From the NCBI GenBank assembly GCA_016710625.1, contig JADJVK010000022.1, forward strand, positions 1 through 64,000: 64,000 bases of DNA, in the 5' to 3' direction. Position 1 is the first letter of the stretch, and every line of letters begins with the position of its first letter. The notes under the pieces were generated by a model. The model was not told where the DNA came from. It ran no database searches and saw nothing but the letters and a program-made list of their open reading frames with translations. The position numbers and the translations under genes were made by a program. The DNA comes from Saprospiraceae bacterium. Its GTDB lineage: Bacteria; Bacteroidota; Bacteroidia; Chitinophagales; Saprospiraceae. Of the stretch, positions 56,846 to 64,000 are shown in pieces.

Positions 56846-57976
56846 ATGAAAAAAGTATTTGTAAGTGGTTGTTTCGATATGTTACATAGTGGTCATGTTG
56901 CTTTTTTAGAGTCTGCTGCCCAATATGGTGACTTATATGTCGGAATCGGTAGTGATCAAACCATTTTAGAGTTAAAGAATAGAAATACAATTTTCAAAGA
57001 AAATGAGCGAAAATATATTATTGAAAACTTAAAATTTGTGAAAAAATGTTTCATAAATAGTGGCAATAGTAAATTAGATTTTTTAAAAGAACTTGATGAA
57101 TTAAACCCAGATATTTTTGTTGTAAACCAAGATGGACATTCTTTAGACAAAGCAAATCTTTGTGAAGAAAAAAATATACAATACATTGTATTAGAAAGAA
57201 TTCCAAAAGAAAATTTAGCAGCTAGATCTACAACAGATTTACTAAAAATTTCTGGAATTCCATATAGAATTGACCTTGCAGGTGGTTGGCTCGATCAACC
57301 CTATGTCTCAAAACATTGCCCCGGTCCTGTTCTGACTATTTCTATTTTACCCACCCACGAATTCAATTTAAGAAGTGGTATGTCATCCTCTACAAGGAAT
57401 AAAGCTAAAGAAATCTGGAATAATAATCTGCCAAATGACAACCCAGAGCAATTGGCAAAATTGTTGTTTTGTTTTGACAATCCTCCAGGTACAACTGAAG
57501 TTTCAGGCTCTCAAGATGCTTTGGGAATTGTAATGCCTGGATTGAATTATTTATATTATGATAAAAATTATTGGCCCACAAATATTATAAATATAAGAAA
57601 TCAATCAATTTTAGATTGGTTAGAAGACAAAATTCAACTCATCCCGTTATCTCCAAGAGAATCCAATTATAATGTGTTAGAAAACACTGATATAACCATT
57701 GAAAAAGCAAAAAATTTGTCTGAAGCTGCAGAAAGATGTTGGAAATCAATTTTAGAAAAAGATGTTAAAAACTTTGGTTTTTATCTAAAAAAATCATTTG
57801 AAGCACAAATTTCGATGTTTCCCAATATGGTGGATGAGCATATTATGGAAAAAATCAATAACTTGTCAACAGATGTTCTTGGATATAAAATTTCAGGAGC
57901 TGGTGGCGGCGGTTATTTAATCGTCATATCCGATTCTTATATTGAGAATGCTATTAAGATAAAAATTAGAAATTAA
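56846..57976 (+). CDS. Fused cytidylyltransferase-like and GHMP kinase-like protein
   Basis: A 376-residue two-domain protein. Residues 1-135 are a nucleotidyltransferase of the TagD/RfaE type: VSGCFDMLHSGHVAFLE (HxGH motif about 16-19) and RSTTDLLK at the end. Residues 140-376 resemble a GHMP kinase: IPYRIDLAGGWLDQP near 144, SGSQDALGIVMPG near 227 and the C-terminal KISGAGGGGYLIV near 350. The usual PxxxGLGSSAA loop is altered (RSGMSSSTRNKA), so kinase activity is uncertain. With the two preceding genes it forms a sugar-activation set; sugar unknown. Confidence 0.85.
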   Translation: MKKVFVSGCFDMLHSGHVAFLESAAQYGDLYVGIGSDQTILELKNRNTIFKENERKYIIENLKFVKKCFINSGNSKLDFLKELDELNPDIFVVNQDGHSLDKANLCEEKNIQYIVLERIPKENLAARSTTDLLKISGIPYRIDLAGGWLDQPYVSKHCPGPVLTISILPTHEFNLRSGMSSSTRNKAKEIWNNNLPNDNPEQLAKLLFCFDNPPGTTEVSGSQDALGIVMPGLNYLYYDKNYWPTNIINIRNQSILDWLEDKIQLIPLSPRESNYNVLENTDITIEKAKNLSEAAERCWKSILEKDVKNFGFYLKKSFEAQISMFPNMVDEHIMEKINNLSTDVLGYKISGAGGGGYLIVISDSYIENAIKIKIRN

Positions 57977-57993
57977 TCTTTAAGAAAAATAAT

Positions 57994-59619
57994 ATGAATC
58001 TTGAATTTAATAAAAATGAAGATGCACTGAAACTTTCAGTTTCCAATTTGAATAGAAAATTAGAAAAAATCTATCAAGGAGGTGGGCTTAAAAAGTTAGA
58101 AAAACTGAAAGCTGAAGGGAAAATGAGTGCAAGAGAACGTATTAATTTTCTTTTAGATAAAGGAAAACCTACCCTCGAAGTTGGAGCTTTTGCTGGATAT
58201 GAAATGTATGAAGAACATGGCGGTTGTCCAGGTGGAGGTGTAATTGTAGTAATTGGCTACATTCAAGGAAGACAATGTATTGTAGTCGCAAATGATGCTA
58301 CTGTAAAAGCAGGAGCTTGGTTTCCGATAACTGGTAAAAAGAACTTAAGAGCACAAGAAATTGCGATGGAAAACCGTTTGCCAATTATCTATTTAGTGGA
58401 TAGTGCAGGGGTTTATTTACCTATGCAAGATGAGATTTTCCCTGACAAAGAGCATTTTGGCAGAATTTTTAGAAATAACGCTAAAATGTCTAGTATGGGA
58501 ATTCCACAAATAGCTGCAATCATGGGAAGTTGTGTAGCTGGAGGTGCTTACCTACCTATCATGTCTGATGAAGCCTTGATTGTGGAGGGAAATGGATCTA
58601 TATTTTTAGCTGGACCTTATTTGGTGAAAGCTGCTATTGGAGAAGATGTTGACAAAGAAACTTTAGGTGGGGCAAAAACTCAATCTGAGATTTCCGGGGT
58701 CACAGATTATAAAATGCCCGATGAAGTAACCTGTTTAGAAACCATTAAAAAGTTAATTGATAAGTTTGGAAAATTTGACAATGCTGGCTTTGATAGAATA
58801 AAAACTGAAAAGCCATTATCTGATTATGAGAATATTTATGGCTTTTATCCAGAAGGTGGATTAAAACCATACGACACTGTCGAACTCATAAAATGTTTGG
58901 TTGACAATTCAGAGTTAACACAATATAAAGAGCATTATGGCAAAACAATCATATGTGGATATGCCAGAATTGATGGATGGGCTGTTGGGATAGTTGCAAA
59001 CCAACGATTGGTCGTCAAAAATGCAAAAGGAGAAATGCAATTCGGTGGGGTCATTTATTCAGATAGTGCAGATAAAGCCACTAGATTTATTATGAATTGC
59101 AATCAAAAGAAAATTCCATTAGTGTTTCTTCACGATGTCACAGGTTTTATGGTTGGCTCAAGATCTGAGCATGGTGGAATCATTAAAGATGGTGCAAAAA
59201 TGGTGAATGCAGTTGCAAATTCTACTGTACCAAAATTTAGTATAGTTATTGGAAATTCTTATGGAGCTGGAAATTATGCAATGTGTGGAAAAGCATATGA
59301 TCCAAGGTTGATAGTTGCTTGGCCTTCAGCAAAAATAGCAGTGATGGGTGGAGCTCAAGCCGCTAAAGTACTCACTCAGATACAAGTAGCAACGCTAAAA
59401 GCCAAAGGCGAAGCGGCAGATTCAGAAGCTGAACAAAAATTATATGAGGCTACCAAAGCCAATTACGACAGACAAACTACTCCATTTTATGCTGCAGCAA
59501 GACTTTGGGTGGATGCAATTATTGACCCCACAGATACAAGAAAGTGGGTTTCAATGGGTATAGAAGCAGCAAACAATTCGATAATTGAAAAATTTAATGT
59601 AGGAGTTCTTCAAGTATAA
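57994..59619 (+). CDS. Acyl-CoA carboxylase carboxyltransferase (beta) subunit
   Basis: Carboxyltransferase of biotin-dependent acyl-CoA carboxylases, 541 residues: it moves carboxyl from biotin to an acyl-CoA. Crotonase-fold N half with ARERINFLLDKG near 48, VVANDATVKAGAWFPITGKK near 103 and GSCVAGGAYLPIMSDE near 183; C half with FLHDVTGFMVGSRSEHGGIIKDG near 382 and GAGNYAMCGKAYDPR near 425. The pattern is closest to methylcrotonyl-CoA carboxylase beta subunits, with propionyl-CoA or geranyl-CoA types as alternatives. No biotin-carboxylase gene is adjacent. It follows the sugar set by 17 bases but need not share its role. Confidence 0.9.
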   Translation: MNLEFNKNEDALKLSVSNLNRKLEKIYQGGGLKKLEKLKAEGKMSARERINFLLDKGKPTLEVGAFAGYEMYEEHGGCPGGGVIVVIGYIQGRQCIVVANDATVKAGAWFPITGKKNLRAQEIAMENRLPIIYLVDSAGVYLPMQDEIFPDKEHFGRIFRNNAKMSSMGIPQIAAIMGSCVAGGAYLPIMSDEALIVEGNGSIFLAGPYLVKAAIGEDVDKETLGGAKTQSEISGVTDYKMPDEVTCLETIKKLIDKFGKFDNAGFDRIKTEKPLSDYENIYGFYPEGGLKPYDTVELIKCLVDNSELTQYKEHYGKTIICGYARIDGWAVGIVANQRLVVKNAKGEMQFGGVIYSDSADKATRFIMNCNQKKIPLVFLHDVTGFMVGSRSEHGGIIKDGAKMVNAVANSTVPKFSIVIGNSYGAGNYAMCGKAYDPRLIVAWPSAKIAVMGGAQAAKVLTQIQVATLKAKGEAADSEAEQKLYEATKANYDRQTTPFYAAARLWVDAIIDPTDTRKWVSMGIEAANNSIIEKFNVGVLQV

Positions 59620-59952
59620 TTTCTAACCTTAGTGACATAAATAGAACTATTTTAAATTTCTTTTAGTCGACATGCTAAAAGGATGTTATTTTTTTGTATT
59701 AAATCAATTGAATATTTTCATATATCTATAATATACTAATTTCCAATTGTTTGTTTTCGACGAAATATAATTCCAACAACTCTCCAAAACAGCAACTTAA
59801 ACCAAATTGTATTTTGAATACATATCATTTTTCCTTTCATTAATTTTTTTTTAAAATTTTCTTCCTAATAATGTTATAATAATTTAAATAATTACAATAT
59901 AATTGCAGCTGTACAATAAAACAATTTAAATAAAATTTCAAACTTTCCAATC

Positions 59953-62900
59953 ATGATTAAAAGATTACTCTTTTACCTGTTATTTTTTATCCCCATTTTT
60001 AAAATTAATGCCCAATGTACCTGTGTTGGAAATTCCCTTTGTCCCACTTCAACTGTTACAGCTTCCAATACAGGTTTAACATATTTGATAAGTTCATCTA
60101 TTTATGCAGGTGACACATCAAAATTAACTGGTTTTACAGGTAATAAAACCTATAAATTCAATTCAAGTGTTGCTGCTGATAATTTAACTTTAAGATATAA
60201 TTCTATAAATGGGTTAGTTTGTGATGCAAATCCAATAACCTATACTTTTCCTTCAAGCCCAGCATCACTATATTCTCTAACTACCCATAAAAATACAACT
60301 TGTGGGACAGAATCTATTTCAAGAACAACTTATGTAACATGCTTAGATTGTGTATCAGCTCCAGCAAATGACAATTGTTCTGGTGCGATATCGATAACAC
60401 CTACTTCAGGATCAACTTGTACTGGAGTAGTTTGGGGATTGCAGATGATGACACATGGTTTTCTTTTGTTGCAACACAAACAAACCATTCAATAGTTTTA
60501 TCCTCTGTTACTTATGATATGGTTACAGAAGTATTTAGCGGCTCTTGTGGTTCATTGACTCAATTAGTTTGTTCAGACCCAGACATTACAAGTCTTACAG
60601 GTCTTACAATAGGTGACACCTATTATTTCAGATGTTATTCTAAAGCTGATGGGCTAAGAAATACATTTAATTTATGTGTTACTGCACCGCCACCACCACC
60701 TAGCAATGACGAATGTAGTGGTGCAATAAACTTGACAGTGAATCCAGCAACGACATGTACAACTGTAACTAATGGATCTACATCAGGAGCTACTCAATCA
60801 CAATCAGCATGTCTTGGCTCAGGAGCTGATGACGATGTATGGTTTAGCTTTGTTGCTACATCTACTAGCCATTTAATTGACTTATTAAATGTTTCTGGTT
60901 CAACAGATATGTTACACCAAGTCTTTTCAGGTACTTGTGGTTCATTAACGTCATTAACTTGTAGTGATCCTAATTCAAGTACAACTTCAGGTTTAACTAT
61001 TGGATCTACTTATTATGTTAGAGTACATACTTATTATACAGGTAGTTCTGCATCTTTTGATATTTGTGTAAAAACACCACCTCCACCTCCAAAAACATGG
61101 GTTGGAGGCACAGGAGATTGGGGTGTAGCAGCTAACTGGAGTCCAAGCGGTGTACCAACTTGTACTGATAGTGTAAATATAAATACAGGAACAATAACTT
61201 TGAATGGAGCAAATGCAGAATGTAGAGGTTTTATTATTTCATCAGGCACATTAAATCTTAATTCTGGTTCATTAACCATTGGAGTTTGTGGGGCAACTGA
61301 TGGTGGTAGTAAATATTTTGTTCAATCAGGAGGAACAATTAATTTGAGTGGTGCAACAGTTACTTTGAATGGTGGATTTACTCAATCTGCTGGTACATTT
61401 ACATTTTCTTCAGGAACTTTTACAATAGATCCAAATGGAACTGCAGGAGTTTATTCAAATACAAATTCTTGTAATATTGCTGGTACATTTAATATGTCAG
61501 GTGGAAATCTTATATTACCTGATGCCTCAAGTTCATCAGGAACAGTTATATATTATAATGGTACAACAAATAGAAATTTTACTGGTGGAACTGTTAGTAT
61601 TGGTGGTGGTAATTCATCCAACACTTTGAATATAAATACATATGTTGGATCATATAGGTTAGCATTTTATAATTTAGAAATTAATACTTCTACAAACAAT
61701 ACATATGCAAATTCTTCGTCATGGAGTTTTGGTGTATTAAATAATCTTAATATTGCTAGCGGAGAATTAAGAACTAGTGTAGCAATTTATGTAAATGGAA
61801 ATTTGAATAATGATGGTATTTTCACAAATTCATCAACTTTATATTTAGCAAATTTTACTAGTGGTTCGGCAACAGCATCTACTTTAGCTCAAGAAATATC
61901 TGGCGGAGGTATTTACAGAAATTCAACGACAAAAACAGCTGAATTCACTACATTAAATATAAATAATACAAATACTTCTGGAGTAACATTTAATATTTCT
62001 GACCCATCAGTTAGTGGTACTTTAACTTTGACTGCTGGAAAAATCTTTGGGCAAAGTTCTAACCAATTTGTATTATGGGCAAAAAGTTCTATAATTTATA
62101 CAAATGGTTGGGTAGTTGGCAAATTAAAGAGAACTATTTCTTCATCTGGAGCAACTGTATTTTATATTGGGACTGCTTCTACTTATTATCCAGTTACTAC
62201 AAATTTTACATCGAATCCAGCAGGCACTTTAACTGCTAGTTTTGAAGCAGGAGCTCCGGGAAGTACGGGACTACCATTAACTGAGGTTTCCGGAACAAAT
62301 CCATATTTATCAGCTGATTCATTATGGTCTGCAGGAGTTTGGAGATTAACTACAGCTGATATAACATCTACAACATATTCAATATCTGTTACTGCAACAG
62401 GTTCATCACAAAATGGAAATAATGCTAATGTAAGGGTTATTAAAAGAGCAGACAATGGTTCTTCTTGGGATAATCCTGGAACACATGTTAATGGTTCTGG
62501 CATAGTTTATTCAAGATCAGGATTATCTGGTTTTAGTGAATTTACAATTGTTAGAGGGGCTCTACTTCCTTTACCACTTGAGCTTACCTCCATCAATGCA
62601 AAATCAATTAACAAATCCAATAAAATAACATGGACTACTGCTAATGAAAAAAATACTGCTTGGCATCAAATTGAGCGGGCAAATGATGAATTAGCAGAAT
62701 TCAAGCCTATTGGAAAAATTGCTGCTGCAGGAAATTCTTTAAGTTCTTTAGATTATAGCTTCATGGATGAAAACCCTTTATTTATGAGCTATTATAGAGT
62801 AAGGACAATAGATTTGGATGGTAAAGAAAGTATTTCTCCAGTTGTTTCTGTAGAAAGAGCAGTTGAAAGATTTTCAATAGAGAAATTATATCCAAACCCA

Positions 62901-63121
62901 ACAAATAATTTATTAAATATTGACATCCAATCCCTGAATCTGAAGAGTTTACTTTGAATATCTTCAATTCAATTGGTCAAGTTGTCTATTCAAAATCAGT
63001 ATTAATTTCTAAAGGGATTAGTACAGAAACTTTTGATGTTAATAATTTATCCAATGGTTATTATCATTTACAATTGAAAAATAATATTCACAATATTAAT
63101 CATCAGTTTTGTAAACAATAA
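59953..63121 (+). CDS. Secreted T9SS surface protein, broken by two frame changes
   Basis: Three frames make one protein of about 1050 residues. The signal peptide is MIKRLLFYLLFFIPIFKINA. Two copies of a PPC-like module follow (NDNCSGAISITPTS and SNDECSGAINLTV, each with ADDD(T/V)WFSFVAT), then a repetitive G/S/T-rich beta-helix region from about 61090. A fibronectin-like segment (ITWTTANEKNTAWHQIERA) and the T9SS tail starting YPNPTNNLLNI follow. Break 1 is near 60430: the first module lacks about 46 bases compared with the second copy. Break 2 is in the CCC run near 62932-62934: the frame ending LKSLL gives way to ESEEFTLNIFNSIGQ and ends at 63121. Both ends of the protein are thus present. 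Role at the surface unknown. The 333-base gap upstream (59620-59952) holds no gene, only a weak CTTTTAG/CTAAAAG hairpin near 59660. Confidence 0.82.
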
Positions 63122-63149
63122 GCATTATTATCTATATAATAAAAATTAA

Positions 63150-63183
63150 AAAAGCCGCTAGAAGTAAAATTCTAGCGGCTTTT
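63150..63183. terminator. Bidirectional terminator
   Basis: AAAAGCCGCTAGAA and TTCTAGCGGCTTTT form a perfect 14-bp stem with a 6-base loop between the convergent T9SS protein and STAS genes; A- and T-runs flank both sides. Confidence 0.9.
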
Positions 63184-63204
63184 CTTCATATATACTAGTA
63201 TAAA

Positions 63205-63563
63205 TTAAGCAGCAGCTTGTGTATAGCTGTGCATAAAGGCATCTTCCAATGAAGGTAATTGGTCAAAATAATTCGTTAGTTTTGTAACTTCTAATACGGT
63301 AGTAAACTGCTTTGTTGGATTGGTAACCACCAATTGTCCATCAAATTTATCAACTCTTTTTTTTGCTAAAAACAAGAAATTTAAAGCTGAGCTGTTGAAT
63401 ACAGTCAATCGAGAAAATCAATGATAAGATTACTTGCACCTTTACGGAGGCGAAGCTCTATATCTTGTAAAATAGTGCGATTATCTATTTCGCACTGAAG
63501 GCTGTTTACCTGTAGAACCTGATAATTGGCTCTTTCCAGGATGTGGTAATTGTTCAAAGTCAT
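63205..63563 (-). CDS. STAS-domain protein (anti-sigma factor antagonist type), frameshifted
   Basis: A single STAS-domain protein of about 119 residues. The intact frame (63408 down) begins at TVFNSSALNFLFLAKKR, the usual site with the phosphorylatable serine. The upstream half is in another frame from an ATG at 63561-63563: MTLNNYHILERANYQVLQVN, then NRTILQDIELRLRKGASNLIIDF. One missing base in the T-run (AAAA on the plus strand near 63413-63416) separates them; with it the join reads IIDFSRLTVFNSS. Probable role: partner-switching regulation by serine phosphorylation; no kinase or sigma factor is near. 100 bases upstream lies the Fur-family gene on the same strand. Confidence 0.8.
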
Positions 63564-63665
63564 GGGACATAAAATTATAAGGGTCCTAAAAACTAAATAA
63601 ATGGATATGTTAAAAAATAAAAACTAAATACATTTTTAAAAACAACTCTTTAGTTGCTTTAGTGT

Positions 63666-64000
63666 TTATTTAAGGTCTTTTTTCAGTTGACATGCTCCAC
63701 AAATACCATACAAATTTAAAGAATGATGTGTGATTTTATAATTTAATAAATCTCCCATCATCAATTTTATCTGTTGTACTCTTGGATCACAAAACTCAAC
63801 TACTTTTCCACAATTTGCACAAATGATATGATCATGTTGCTTAAATCCATAAGACTTTTCAAATTGTGCTAAATTCTTTCCAAATTGGTGTTTCTTGACT
63901 AAATCACATGTAACCAACAACTCTAAAGTATTATAAACAGTTGCTCGGCTTACTCTGCAACTTTGGTTTTTCATATGTATAAATAGAGCCTCAGCATCAA
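63666..64000 (-). CDS. Fur-family metal-responsive regulator, 5' end cut by window edge
   Basis: Partial Fur/PerR/Zur-type repressor. Coding runs through the right edge (upstream reading DAEALFIHM is in frame), so the true start lies outside. Visible are the end of the winged-helix recognition region VSRATVYNTLELLVTCDLVKK, the metal-binding HDHIICANCGKVVEF and the C-terminal LYGICGACQ; the two CxxC pairs would bind structural zinc. Which metal or signal it senses cannot be told from the fragment. Confidence 0.93.
   Translation of the reverse strand, partial: DAEALFIHMKNQSCRVSRATVYNTLELLVTCDLVKKHQFGKNLAQFEKSYGFKQHDHIICANCGKVVEFCDPRVQQIKLMMGDLLNYKITHHSLNLYGICGACQLKKDLK

Noticed and set aside
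1..64000. tRNA, rRNA or riboswitch genes
   Set aside because: Intergenic regions were read on both strands; no cloverleaf, rRNA segment or known riboswitch core was seen.

Overview
The window is AT-rich chromosomal DNA of a Bacteroidota bacterium. The evidence is a full dcw cell-wall/division cluster in the order usual for the phylum, including a short FtsL-like protein and a PASTA-tailed FtsI; several secreted proteins with C-terminal type IX secretion (T9SS) sorting domains; a PorP/SprF-like outer-membrane protein; and promoters of the TTG...TAnnTTTG type. Gene content is compatible with the Saprospiria/Chitinophagia side of the phylum, but that placement is inference.

Layout. 1-2940: an accessory-looking stretch read on the minus strand, with tiny genes, a membrane-protein/Pro-rich small-protein pair full of frame changes, palindromic attC-like elements and a ~190-bp direct repeat present twice. 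3067-18375: the dcw cluster on the minus strand (mraZ, rsmH, ftsL-like, ftsI, murE, mraY, murD, ftsW, murG, murC, ftsQ fused to ftsA, ftsZ), headed by a promoter and a three-box MraZ operator. 18711-26053: an S41 protease and two T9SS-secreted proteins, both split by frameshifts. 26054-32395: an EEP-family lipoprotein, a MacB-type permease (minus), queA with a DUF2795 gene, and two unknown genes. 32505-41417: one 2970-residue secreted metalloprotease/adhesin. 41654-46479: a thioredoxin-fold protein with an ABC exporter, an AAA+ ATPase and a PorP/SprF-like protein. 46480-47317: a long non-coding stretch with an iteron-like array. 47318-54773: DUF1697 and serine hydrolase, SDR and M1 peptidase, rplS, pncB, and a membrane protein. 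54885-59619: a sugar kinase/nucleotidyltransferase set followed by an acyl-CoA carboxylase beta subunit. 59953-64000: a broken T9SS surface protein, a STAS protein and the 3' part of a Fur-family gene.

How the genes work together. The dcw genes make lipid II and build the divisome: MurC, MurD and MurE extend the peptide, MraY and MurG make the lipid-linked precursor, FtsW and FtsI polymerise and cross-link, and FtsQ, FtsL, FtsA and FtsZ organise the septum. Five secreted proteins here carry or probably carry T9SS tails and would leave the cell by that system. The genes at 54885-57976 look like a route that phosphorylates and nucleotide-activates a sugar.

A caution about the data: at least eight genes, including the essential murG, are broken by single-base indels at short homopolymers, and ftsQ has lost its tail by a deletion. 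Many breaks sit near the window ends. This looks more like consensus indel error in an assembly than biology, but the FtsQ-FtsA fusion and the degraded gene pair near 2 kb deserve checking.
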